Source: Pseudomonas syringae
GTDB lineage: Bacteria > Pseudomonadota > Gammaproteobacteria > Pseudomonadales > Pseudomonadaceae
Reading direction: 5' to 3'
Length of the DNA stretch: 64,000 nt
Assembly: GCF_023278085.1 (NCBI RefSeq)
Contig: NZ_CP066265.1
Coordinates: 643,501 to 707,500, forward strand
This document shows, one piece after another, positions 52,996-61,117 of the stretch (the first letter of the stretch is position 1; each line of letters opens with the position of its first letter). Both the position numbers and the translations under genes were made by a program. Under the pieces are notes generated by a model. It saw nothing but the letters and a program-made list of their open reading frames with translations. It had not been told where the DNA came from and did not search any database.

Positions 52996-53925
52996 TCAAT
53001 GCCCCGCCCGCCAAGGCTGGCCCAGCGACACCGGCGCATACAGCCGGGTGCGCAGGGCGTCGCGGGAGAGCAGGACGAGGACGATGATGGTTGCCACATA
53101 AGGCAGCATCGCCAGCAGGTTGGAAGGGATTGCCAGGCCGATGCCTTGCGCGACCAGATGCAGGATGCTGGCGAGGCCGAACAGGTAGGCACCGAGCAGC
53201 AGGCGCCAGACGCGCCAGCTGGCGAATACCACCAGGGCCAGGGCAATCCAGCCGCGTCCGGCGCTCATGTTTTCTGCCCACATCGGCGTGTACGCCAAAG
53301 ACAGGTAAGCACCGGCCAGCCCGGCCATCGCGCCGCCGAACAGCACTGCCAGTGTACGCACCCGCAACACCGGCAGGCCCATGGCGCTGGCGGCGTCCGG
53401 GTTTTCGCCAACAGCCTGGATGATCAGCCCGACGCGGCTTTTCAGCAGTGCCCATGCCACCAGAGCAAACAGCGCAAACGACAGGTACACCAGAAGATCC
53501 TGCGCAAACAGCATGCGGCCGATGAGCGGGATATCGCTGAGGAAAGGAATCGCAACCGGCTCGAAACCACTGAGCGGCTTGCCGACCCAGGCCGCGCCGA
53601 CGAAGCTTGAAAGGCCGACTCCGAAAATGGTCAGCGCCAGCCCGGTCGCCACCTGATTGGCATTGAACACCAGCGCCACCACCGCAAACAGTGCCGACAA
53701 CAGCATGCCCGCCAGCATTGCCAGCAGCACGCCCAGCCAGAGATTGCCGGTGCTCAACGCGATAATGAAACCGATCACCGCGCCAAACAGCATCATGCCT
53801 TCCTGACCCAGGTTGATGACGCCGCTCTTCTCGCAAATCAGTTCGCCCAGTGCGACCAACAGCAGAGGCGTGCCGCAACGCACCATGGCGTAGAAAATAT
53901 TGCTCAGCAGGTCGATATCCATCAT
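52996..53925 (-). CDS. ABC transporter permease (BMP/nucleoside type, NupQ/YufQ-like)
   Basis: 309 residues with eight to ten helices. BPD-transp-2 family features are GELICEKSGVINLGQEGMMLFG, VVALVFNANQVATGLALTIFG, GLIIQAVGENPDAASAMG and GAYLSLAYTPMWAENMSAGRG. Such permeases import nucleosides or purines with a BMP binding protein. It overlaps the other permease gene by four bases and is last in the ATPase-permease-permease set. The solute-binding gene is not adjacent; the nearest BMP gene is at 41483-42577. Confidence 0.94.
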   Translation of the reverse strand: MMDIDLLSNIFYAMVRCGTPLLLVALGELICEKSGVINLGQEGMMLFGAVIGFIIALSTGNLWLGVLLAMLAGMLLSALFAVVALVFNANQVATGLALTIFGVGLSSFVGAAWVGKPLSGFEPVAIPFLSDIPLIGRMLFAQDLLVYLSFALFALVAWALLKSRVGLIIQAVGENPDAASAMGLPVLRVRTLAVLFGGAMAGLAGAYLSLAYTPMWAENMSAGRGWIALALVVFASWRVWRLLLGAYLFGLASILHLVAQGIGLAIPSNLLAMLPYVATIIVLVLLSRDALRTRLYAPVSLGQPWRAGH

Positions 53926-55022
53926 GCGGCTCCTGTGACGGGTGTCATCTGGCGCTTGGCCCAGCGTTGTTTCAAGCGTGGGCGGTAGAGAATCAGCACG
54001 TCACAGGCGAGCAGGAAGAACAGCATCATGCCCTGAAACAACTGAGTGATTGCCAAAGGCAGGTTCAAAGTCATCTGCGCGCTTTCTCCGCCCAGATAGA
54101 GCAGGGCGATCAGCAGGCTGGAGAACAGGATGCCGATGGGGTTCAGGCGACCGAGAAACGCCACGGTAATTGCGGCATAGCCGTAACCCGGCGAGACCTG
54201 CGGCACCAGTTGGCCGATAGGGCCGGTGACTTCCGACACGCCCGCCAGCCCGGCCAGACCGCCGCTGATCAACAGCGCCAGCCACACCAGTTGCTTCTCA
54301 CGGAAACCGACGAACCCGGCTGCGCGCTTGTCCAGGCCCAGCACTTTGATCTGAAAGCCGATAAAACTGCGTTGCAGCAAAACCCAGACCGCCACCAGTG
54401 CCAGCAGCGCGAAGTACACGCCGATGTGCGCGCGGCCATCTTCCATCAACAGCGGCAGACGGCTGGCGTCGCCGAAGGTCGCGGACTCCGGGAAGTTCAT
54501 GCCCGCCGGGTCTTTGAGTGGCCCATGCACGAAATACAACAGCAGGTTGAGCGCGATGTAATTGAGCATGATGCTGGTGAGGATTTCGTTAGCGTTGAAA
54601 TGCGTGCGCAGCCACGCCGTGACGCCTGCCCATGCCGCGCCAGCCAGGGTCCCGGCCAGCAGCACCATGACCAGTGCCCAGCGGCTCTCCATTTCGATGA
54701 TATTCACCGCCACAGCGCTGCCTGCCAGCGCGCCGAGCAGCAACTGGCCTTCGGCACCGATGTTCCAGATACGTGCCTGATAGGCGACCGCCAAGCCCAG
54801 CGCGCAGAGCAGGATCGGCAGGGTCTTGACCATCAATTCCGACAGGCCGTACCAATCGCTGACCGGTGCGATCAGCAAGGTATGCAGCGTCACCCATGGG
54901 TCCAGGCCGAGACCGATGAACAGCAGTGAGCCGCACACCAGTGTCAGGACGGCGGCCAGCAACGGGGAGCACCACAGCATGGCGCGCGATTGCTGGCCGC
55001 GCGGTTCCAGAGAAAGCAGCAT
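53922..55022 (-). CDS. ABC transporter permease (BMP/nucleoside type, NupP/YufP-like)
   Basis: 366 residues with eight to ten helices and ribosome site CGGAG before the ATG. Signature stretches are LAVAYQARIWNIGAEGQLLLG, NEILTSIMLNYIALNLLLYF, KVLGLDKRAAGFVGFREKQ and SPGYGYAAITVAFLGRLNPIG. It is the first permease of the pair, starting 11 bases after the ATPase stop. Inner membrane; function is nucleoside or purine import by family membership and purine-rich context. Confidence 0.94.
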   Translation of the reverse strand: MLLSLEPRGQQSRAMLWCSPLLAAVLTLVCGSLLFIGLGLDPWVTLHTLLIAPVSDWYGLSELMVKTLPILLCALGLAVAYQARIWNIGAEGQLLLGALAGSAVAVNIIEMESRWALVMVLLAGTLAGAAWAGVTAWLRTHFNANEILTSIMLNYIALNLLLYFVHGPLKDPAGMNFPESATFGDASRLPLLMEDGRAHIGVYFALLALVAVWVLLQRSFIGFQIKVLGLDKRAAGFVGFREKQLVWLALLISGGLAGLAGVSEVTGPIGQLVPQVSPGYGYAAITVAFLGRLNPIGILFSSLLIALLYLGGESAQMTLNLPLAITQLFQGMMLFFLLACDVLILYRPRLKQRWAKRQMTPVTGAA

Positions 55023-55033
55023 GTTTTGCTCCG

Positions 55034-56587
55034 TTAACCCGGCGTGTGGGCCTGAGTGTGAGAATGATCGAATTGTCCTGCCATCCAGCCGCCTATCTGC
55101 ACGGTGCTGGTCTGCCCGGTGGGGATCAGGTCGGAAAGCTGGCCGCCGCTTAGAGCCGCGAGGCGGTCGCTGATCTGGAACAACTCGTCCAGATCTTCGG
55201 AAATCACCAGAATCGCTGCGCCTGCATCACGCAAGGCGATCAGTGCCCGGTGAATCGCTGCTGCGGCACCGACATCCACGCCCCAGGTCGGGTGCGCGGC
55301 AATCAGCAGTTTCGGGTTTTGCAGGATTTCCCGGCCGAGAATGAATTTCTGCAGGTTGCCGCCCGACAGGCTGCGCGCCGGGGCTTGAGCATCGGGCGTC
55401 TTGACCGCAAAGCGGCGAATGATTTCGTCGGCCAGCGCGCGAACCTTGCCACGCTGAATCAGGCCGTTGCTCACCAGCCCTTGCTGGAACGCGGTGAGCA
55501 GCGCGTTATCAGCCAGGCTCAATTCCGGCACGGCACCGTGCCCGAGCCGCTCGGCCGGAACAAAGGCCAGGCCGCGTTTGCGGCGTGCATCAGGGCGCAA
55601 ATGCCCGACCGGCGCCTCTGCGAAATGTAGGGCAGCCGCTTGCGCGTGCGCGAGCGGCTGTTCGCCGCTCAGCAGCGCAAGCAGTTCATCCTGACCATTG
55701 CCCGCCACGCCTGCGATGCCGACGATCTCGCCGCTGCGCACTTCCAGGCTCAGATTTTTCAGTGAGCAACCAAACGGGTCGGGGTTGTGCCAGGACAGCC
55801 TGTCGACGCGCAGAAACGGTGCGCTGCCGCTGACTTTCTCATAGTGCGCGGTCAGGCCTTCAGCATCACCGACCATCATCCGCGCCAGTGTCAGATCAGA
55901 GCACTCAGCCGGAATGCAGTGCCCGGAGACTTTGCCGTTGCGCAGCACGGTTGCGCTGTGACACAAGGCCCGAACCTCGCCCAGTTTGTGGCTGATAAAC
56001 AGAATGCTGCAGCCTTCTTCGGCCAGGTGCCTGAGGGTGACGAACAGCTCTTCGGCTTCCTGGGGCGTGAGCACCGATGTGGGCTCATCGAGAATCAGCA
56101 GGCGGATGTCCTGCATCAGGCAGCGAATGATTTCGACTTTCTGCCGCTCGCCAATCGACAGGCTGTGGACCAGACGTTGAGGCTCCACGGCCATGCCGTA
56201 ACGCTGCGACACTTCACGAATGCGCGGCTCAAGTTGTTTCGGTGTGCCAGCCGCTGCACCCATGGCCAGGGCGATGTTCTGCGCGACACTCAAGGTTTCG
56301 AACAGCGAGAAATGCTGGAACACCATGCCGATGCCCAGGCTTCGGGCTTGCGCCGGGTTGCGCATGACCTGCGCCTGGCCTTGCCAGATGATCGACCCGG
56401 CATCCGGCTGAGTGACGCCATAGATGATCTTCATCAGCGTGCTTTTGCCCGCGCCGTTTTCGCCCAGCAACGCATGAATCTCGCCGGGCTGGATAGTCAG
56501 GTCGACCGCGTCGTTGGCCAGGCAGCCCGGATACTGCTTGGTGATATGGCGCAGCTGGAGGCGCGCGGGTATCGCGTGGTTTGGCAT
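55034..56587 (-). CDS. Double ABC ATPase of the BMP/nucleoside importer
   Basis: 517 residues from MPNHAIPARLQLRHITKQYP; an ATG 12 codons upstream at 56623 has AGGA ahead of it and may be the true start. Two ABC domains are present. The first has an intact Walker A (LLGENGAGKSTLMK), signature LSIGERQKVEIIR and Walker B LLILDEPTSVLTPQE. The second has a degenerate Walker A (GVAGNGQDELLALLSG) but a clear signature (LSGGNLQKFILGREI), the usual pattern in sugar/nucleoside importers of this class. It opens the ATPase-permease-permease operon. Confidence 0.94.
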   Translation of the reverse strand: MPNHAIPARLQLRHITKQYPGCLANDAVDLTIQPGEIHALLGENGAGKSTLMKIIYGVTQPDAGSIIWQGQAQVMRNPAQARSLGIGMVFQHFSLFETLSVAQNIALAMGAAAGTPKQLEPRIREVSQRYGMAVEPQRLVHSLSIGERQKVEIIRCLMQDIRLLILDEPTSVLTPQEAEELFVTLRHLAEEGCSILFISHKLGEVRALCHSATVLRNGKVSGHCIPAECSDLTLARMMVGDAEGLTAHYEKVSGSAPFLRVDRLSWHNPDPFGCSLKNLSLEVRSGEIVGIAGVAGNGQDELLALLSGEQPLAHAQAAALHFAEAPVGHLRPDARRKRGLAFVPAERLGHGAVPELSLADNALLTAFQQGLVSNGLIQRGKVRALADEIIRRFAVKTPDAQAPARSLSGGNLQKFILGREILQNPKLLIAAHPTWGVDVGAAAAIHRALIALRDAGAAILVISEDLDELFQISDRLAALSGGQLSDLIPTGQTSTVQIGGWMAGQFDHSHTQAHTPG

Positions 56588-56847
56588 GAAAGGCTCTGAG
56601 GCAGAAGTGGTTCGCCTGTGCATAAAGCAAAATCCTGGCCAATGAGTCAGGATTCAGGCGAGCCGCAATGAATCGGGTGTTAATAGGGGGACTTTGAGTG
56701 TCTCGACCTTCAGAAGCTGCCAGTTCAGCACCAGTTCGGGGCGCGCTGATGGGGCGAGGCGTCGATTATGGCTCATTGATTTGAGCAAGAAACGCACAGT
56801 CGCCGTCGACAGCGGCACGGCCAGTGGTCACGGCACCCTTGCACCTG

Positions 56848-57058
56848 TTATCCACAGGTTGTTCCACCGTTAATGTGCGCAAGCTCGAAAGGGGGGAATA
56901 ACGCCAGTCGGGTTAGCTCCCAACGGTTCTAAAGCGCGCTAACAGCCTGTTTTTACGCCGCTTTTGGTATTTATCCGGCGGATTGTACAAAAAATGATCA
57001 TTCGCTTGAAACGCCCGTCCGGCAAGGCGTGCAGTGGAGTGTGCTCAGGTTATCCACA
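56848..57058 (+). promoter_or_regulatory. Two perfect DnaA-box sequences 202 bases apart
   Basis: TTATCCACA occurs at 56848-56856 and 57050-57058 in the same orientation. Both match the strong DnaA consensus exactly. No AT-rich unwinding region or oriC-linked gene (dnaA, dnaN) is nearby, so this is not an origin; a DnaA-titration or regulatory role is possible. Confidence 0.4.
56982..57014 (-). promoter_or_regulatory. Candidate promoter with AATGATCATT palindrome for the nucleoside ABC operon
   Basis: On the minus strand TACAAT (plus 56982-56987) is a good -10. Upstream of it lies the perfect 10-base palindrome AATGATCATT (56993-57002), and a weak -35 (TTCAAG) near 57010. A palindrome between -35 and -10 suits a repressor such as the nearby RutR-like TetR, but this link is speculative. 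Confidence 0.35.
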
Positions 57059-57111
57059 ACCGGATGCACAGTAGATGTGGGCAATTGTCGAAAGGCCGCC
57101 AAAAGGTGCGT

Positions 57112-57705
57112 TCAGTCATCCACGACGCTGTGCAAAAGGATCCTTCCACGACTCAGGTCGGCTAATTGGCGTTGTAATGTGTCGAGATGCTCAGGGCCGA
57201 TGGCAATCGCCATCTGGACACCATTGGCGGTGAAATCCTCGCTTTCCACCAAGCCGTTCAGCTCTGCCAGCCGCACCTTGACCAGGGCCAGCTCACTGAA
57301 GCTGCATTCCAGATTGAACGATGAGCGCTGAATCAACGGCAAGCGTTCGGCCTGCTGCAAACACTTGTTGGCACCGCCACCGTATGCGCGCGCCAGGCCG
57401 CCGGTGCCCAACTGAATGCCGCCATACCAGCGAATCACCAGGACCACGACCTGATCGAATTCCTGCGCTTCGATGGCTGCCAGAATCGGTCTGCCTGCGG
57501 TGCCGCCCGGTTCGCCATCGTCATTGCTGCGGTATTGGCCGCCCAGCTTCCAGGCCCAGCAATTGTGGGTCGCGTTCAGGTCGCTGTGCTGCTCGATGAA
57601 CGCTTGCGCGTCTGCCGGGCTGGCGATGGGAGCGGCGAGAGTGATGAAGCGGCTCTTGCGAATTTCTTCTCGAAACTCGCAAGGGCCGACGAGGGTAAAA
57701 GGCAT
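57112..57705 (-). CDS. YigZ/IMPACT-family protein
   Basis: 197 residues. The N-terminal IMPACT domain has NCWAWKLGGQYRSNDDGEPG and GTAGRPILAAI, then VVLVIRWYGGIQLGTGGLAR with YGGGANKCLQQA, the conserved family signature. The C-terminal ferredoxin-like domain includes VRLAELNGLVESEDFT. These proteins are widespread and cytosolic; they are related to a eukaryotic regulator of translation initiation, but the bacterial function is not settled. It lies 33 bases downstream of the TetR gene on the same strand. Confidence 0.93.
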   Translation of the reverse strand: MPFTLVGPCEFREEIRKSRFITLAAPIASPADAQAFIEQHSDLNATHNCWAWKLGGQYRSNDDGEPGGTAGRPILAAIEAQEFDQVVVLVIRWYGGIQLGTGGLARAYGGGANKCLQQAERLPLIQRSSFNLECSFSELALVKVRLAELNGLVESEDFTANGVQMAIAIGPEHLDTLQRQLADLSRGRILLHSVVDD

Positions 57706-57738
57706 TCAGGTGTCCTTGCTGGCGGCAAGGTACAGATT

Positions 57739-58401
57739 CTACAAGGCTGGCGGCGTCAGCCCACAACCTTTGAGGATGATCCGGATCAGATTGTCGCTGG
57801 CCTGATCCATATCCTGACGCGTCAGGCGACTGCGCCCGGTCACGCGACAGATCTGGGTCGCGAAGTCGGCGTAATGCTGAGTGCTGCCCCACAGCAGGAA
57901 GATCAAGTGCACCGGGTCGACCGGGTCCATCTTGCCCGCATCGATCCAGGCCTGAAAAACCGCTGCTCGCCCCTGAAACCAGAGGCGGTAATCCTGACTG
58001 AAATATTCACTCATGCATTCGCCACCGCTGATGATCTCCATGGCGAAGATCCGCGAGGCCTGAGGCTGGCGACGCGAGAATTCCATCTTGGCGCGAATGT
58101 AACGTGTGAGTGCCTCGGCCGGATCGTCATCGACGCTGAGGTGGTTGAAGGTGCTGTCCCACAAATCGATGATGTTGCTCAGCACCGCGACATACAGACC
58201 AAGCTTGTTGGTGAAGTAATAATGCAGGTTGGCTTTCGGCAGCCCGGCTTTCAGCGCAATGGTGTTCATGCTGGTGCCCTTGAAGCCGTGGCGGGCGAAT
58301 TCATCTTCGGCTGCCTGGATAATCGCTTCCTCGTTCTTCTGACGAATACGGCTTGCGGGCTTGGTGACGTGAGCGCCGTGCGCTGGGACTTCAAGTGTCA
58401 T
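57739..58401 (-). CDS. TetR-family regulator, RutR-like
   Basis: 220 residues from MTLEVPAHGAHVTKPASRIR. The helix-turn-helix is IIQAAEDEFARHGFKGTSMN plus IALKAGLPKANLHYYFTNK. The ligand domain resembles E. coli RutR: RQPQASRIFAMEIISGGECM and DPVHLIFLLWGSTQHYADFATQI. RutR senses uracil and thymine and controls pyrimidine and purine genes. Here the neighbour upstream on the same strand is an NCS2 nucleobase permease (58492-59898), so this protein probably regulates nucleobase uptake. The ligand could be a purine rather than uracil. Confidence 0.92.
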   Translation of the reverse strand: MTLEVPAHGAHVTKPASRIRQKNEEAIIQAAEDEFARHGFKGTSMNTIALKAGLPKANLHYYFTNKLGLYVAVLSNIIDLWDSTFNHLSVDDDPAEALTRYIRAKMEFSRRQPQASRIFAMEIISGGECMSEYFSQDYRLWFQGRAAVFQAWIDAGKMDPVDPVHLIFLLWGSTQHYADFATQICRVTGRSRLTRQDMDQASDNLIRIILKGCGLTPPAL

Positions 58402-58491
58402 GGGCAATTCCGGGCAGGTCGTGGGGGCACAACAGGTGAACAGATAGCGCACCGGCGGCCATCCGGCAAGCGCTGGTGCGACTGTCGACAG

Positions 58492-59898
58492 TTATCGTGG
58501 TTGCTCAAGGGGATTGGGTTCGTTGAGCGGATCAGCCTGGGTGACGCTGACGTTGCTTTCAGGGATCAGCAGGCACATGACGATGGCGGTAATGCCGCCG
58601 CTGGTGATGGCCGAGTCGAACAGGTTCTGCACCAGTCTGGGCATGAGATGCAGCAGTGCAGGCTGCGCCGCAATGCCCAAACCGACGCCGAACGAGGTTG
58701 CGATGATCAGCATGCTGCGTCGGTCCAGTGGCGACTGGGCCAGAATTCGTACGCCTGCCGCCGCCACGCTGCCGAACATCACCAGCGTTGCACCGCCCAG
58801 TACCGGCTTGGGAATCTGCTGGACGATAGCGCCGATATGCGGGAACAGGCCGAGGATGAACAGCACCGCGCCGATGTACAGGCCGACATAGCGGCTGGCG
58901 ACGCCGGTCAGCTGGATCACGCCATTGTTCTGCGCAAACGTGGTGTTGGGAAACGCGCTGAACGTAGCGGCAATCATGCAGCTCACCCCATCGCCCAGCA
59001 CGCCGCCCTTGAGGCGTGCGAGATAACCCGGGCCGCTGATCGGCTGACGCGCCAGCATGCAATTGGCGGTGAGGTCGCCGACTGTTTCGATGCTGCTGAT
59101 CAGATAAATCAGCGCGACCGGCAGGAAGGCGGTCCAGTCAAAACTGAAACCGAATCTGAATGGCACCGGCACGCTGATCAACGGCAGATCGTGAATGGGT
59201 TGAGGAACCAGCTTGCCGCTGAACCACGCGGCCAGGCTGCCGATGGCCAGGCCGATGATGATCGCCGACAAGCGCACCGACGGTGTATTGGAGCGGTTGA
59301 GCACGATGATCACCGCCAGTACGAACACACCCAGTGCAAGGTTCAACGGCGCGCCGAAATCCGCTGCGTTGAAGCCGCCACCCAGGTCGGTGACGCCGAC
59401 CTTGATCAGGCTCACCCCGATCAGGGTGATCACGATACCGGTCACCAGTGGTGTGATGACGCGCCGCAACTGGCCGATGCAGCGACTCAGAACGATCTGC
59501 ACCAACGCGCCGAAAAAGCACACGCCGAAGATCATCGCCATGATGTCTTCCGGGCTGCCGCCACGCTGCTTGACCAGAAAACCTGCTGACAACACCGCAC
59601 CCAAGAAGGCGAAGCTGGTGCCTTGCAGGCAGATCATTCCGGCGCCGATACCGAACGGTCGGCGTGCCTGAATGAACGTACCGGTACCCGACACCATCAG
59701 GGCCATGCTGATCAGGTAGGGCAAGTATTCGGTCAATCCGAGCGTCGAGCCGATAATCAGCGGCGGGGTGATGATGCCGACGAAGCTGGCAAGGACGTGT
59801 TGCAGCGCTGCCAATAGGGCCGTCAGTGGTTTGGGGCGGTCGTTCAGGCCGTAGATCAGGTCATTGTTTTCAGAATTCTCAACGCTTTCAGGCTGCAT
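58492..59898 (-). CDS. NCS2 nucleobase permease (xanthine/uracil family)
   Basis: 468 residues with about fourteen helices. The NCS2 motif is FAQNNGVIQLTGVASR (Q-N-x-G-x4-T-G), and the family glutamate lies in ISSIETVGDLTANC. Other blocks are LIYGLNDRPKPLTALLAALQH, IGAGMICLQGTSFAFLGA and VPVPFRFGFSFDW. The motif form suggests the xanthine/urate subgroup, but uracil cannot be excluded. It imports nucleobase with H+ or Na+ at the inner membrane, complementing the ABC importer encoded downstream. Confidence 0.93.
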   Translation of the reverse strand: MQPESVENSENNDLIYGLNDRPKPLTALLAALQHVLASFVGIITPPLIIGSTLGLTEYLPYLISMALMVSGTGTFIQARRPFGIGAGMICLQGTSFAFLGAVLSAGFLVKQRGGSPEDIMAMIFGVCFFGALVQIVLSRCIGQLRRVITPLVTGIVITLIGVSLIKVGVTDLGGGFNAADFGAPLNLALGVFVLAVIIVLNRSNTPSVRLSAIIIGLAIGSLAAWFSGKLVPQPIHDLPLISVPVPFRFGFSFDWTAFLPVALIYLISSIETVGDLTANCMLARQPISGPGYLARLKGGVLGDGVSCMIAATFSAFPNTTFAQNNGVIQLTGVASRYVGLYIGAVLFILGLFPHIGAIVQQIPKPVLGGATLVMFGSVAAAGVRILAQSPLDRRSMLIIATSFGVGLGIAAQPALLHLMPRLVQNLFDSAITSGGITAIVMCLLIPESNVSVTQADPLNEPNPLEQPR

Positions 59899-60084
59899 GG
59901 CGAAGTCTCGGAATGGGAAGTGCCATGTACTGGCGTGGCGTTATCCGGAACACCTGCAAAAAACTGTCCACCTGCTCAGGTTATTTCGTCGTGAGCTTGT
60001 TTATTGCCAGATATATCAGCCTGATAGCCCTTTCGAGGAGCTTCATGAAGTGGGCCTGTTGAGCATTTGCCATGCAGCAGTGTG

Positions 60085-61005
60085 TCAGCGGGTAGCAGCG
60101 AGTGCTTCCAGAAAGCTCTCAAGCACCAAATGAGGGCGCCGGCCCTTGCGTGTAACGGTGACCAGATCGAGGTCATAGAATTTCGATTCGGGTTTCAGCG
60201 CGCGCAACCTGCCTTCCTGCACCCAGGCGTTGGCGTAATGATCCGGCAGGTAGCCGATGTAGCGGCCCGTCAGGATCAGAAACGCAATGCCCTCCCGGTC
60301 GGAGGCGCTGGCGGTGCAAGTGAGCGCCTGATAGTGAGCCTGAATGTCTTTGGGCAAGCGAAAGGTCGGGGCGATGGCGTCCTGCCCGGCTAGACGTTCA
60401 TCACTCAGGCCCGCATTTTCGGCATAGAACAGGGGATGACCCACCGCGCAGTAGAGCAGCGAGCGCTCGCTGTACAGCGCGTGATATTCCAGCCCTGGCA
60501 ATGCGCTGGCCTGTGGCACGACGCCGACATGCAGCCCGCCGTCCAGCACGCCTTGCTCGACTTCAGCGGGAGCGCTCATGCGGATATTGATGTGCACGCC
60601 GGGACCGCGCTCTTTGAGGCGCGACAATGCATGGGTAATACGCATGTGGGGGAGGGTGACGAGGTTGTCGGTCAGGCCGATGTTCAACTCGCCGCGCAGA
60701 TTCTGGTGCAGGCCGTTGACCTCGGTCCTGAAACTTTCCAGGGCACTGAGCAATTGCAGGGAGGACTGGTAAACCTCGCGCCCTTCGTCAGTCAACGAAA
60801 AACCGGCCCTGCCGCGTTGACAGAGGCGCAAGCCGAGACGCTGTTCCAGGTCACTCATCTGCTGACTGATGGCTGATCGACCGATACCAAGCACGCTTTC
60901 TGCGGCCGAAAAACCGCCCGCTTCAACGACGCTTTTGAAAATACGCAGCAAGCGAATATCAAAGTCGCTGACCTGCGCCAAGGGATCGGGGCGACGGATA
61001 CTCAT
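60085..61005 (-). CDS. bauR: LysR-family regulator, probable beta-alanine regulator (BauR-like)
   Basis: 306 residues. The winged helix is FDIRLLRIFKSVVEAGGFSA, AAESVLGIGRSAISQQMSDLEQ and LGLRLCQRGRAGFSLTDEG. The effector domain starts at LRGELNIGLTDNLVTLPHMR, with LEYHALYSERSLLYCAVGHPL. It is divergent from bauA, the order found in P. aeruginosa where BauR activates bauABCD in response to beta-alanine. A TTTAGT...ACTAAA dyad lies between them. The ligand assignment rests on this neighbourhood. Confidence 0.85.
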   Translation of the reverse strand: MSIRRPDPLAQVSDFDIRLLRIFKSVVEAGGFSAAESVLGIGRSAISQQMSDLEQRLGLRLCQRGRAGFSLTDEGREVYQSSLQLLSALESFRTEVNGLHQNLRGELNIGLTDNLVTLPHMRITHALSRLKERGPGVHINIRMSAPAEVEQGVLDGGLHVGVVPQASALPGLEYHALYSERSLLYCAVGHPLFYAENAGLSDERLAGQDAIAPTFRLPKDIQAHYQALTCTASASDREGIAFLILTGRYIGYLPDHYANAWVQEGRLRALKPESKFYDLDLVTVTRKGRRPHLVLESFLEALAATR

Positions 61006-61007
61006 TG

Positions 61008-61028
61008 TTTAGTGGTTACCTAACTAAA
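61008..61028. promoter_or_regulatory. LysR-type dyad between bauR-like gene and bauA
   Basis: TTTAGT (61008-61013) and ACTAAA (61023-61028) are inverted around nine bases (GGTTACCTA), the size of a LysR recognition site. It begins three bases upstream of the bauR-like start and about 90 bases upstream of bauA. Confidence 0.55.
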
Positions 61029-61117
61029 GATCAGGAAAATCAGGTTTTACGAACCTTAGTCGCATGGCAACTTGGCTGCAATCACTGTTCGCTCAAGCGC
61101 CTGCGAGGCCTGCTCCC

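Larger units (their letters stand above)
56588..57111. other. 524-base gap upstream of the nucleoside ABC operon
   Basis: No gene is supported. It contains two perfect 9-base DnaA-box sequences (TTATCCACA) at 56848-56856 and 57050-57058, and a candidate promoter with a palindrome near 56982-57002 (separate entries). No tRNA or REP element was recognised. Confidence 0.6.

Noticed and set aside
56588..57111. Replication origin
   Set aside because: Two DnaA boxes are present, but there is no AT-rich unwinding element and no dnaA, dnaN or parAB gene nearby.
57535..59589. Long plus-strand frame across the YigZ, TetR and NCS2 genes (about 684 codons)
   Set aside because: It spans three unrelated minus-strand genes and has low-complexity Gln/Arg/Asp-rich content typical of antisense frames.
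59899..60084. Purine riboswitch upstream of the NCS2 permease
   Set aside because: No conserved purine-aptamer core could be traced by eye in this 186-base gap.
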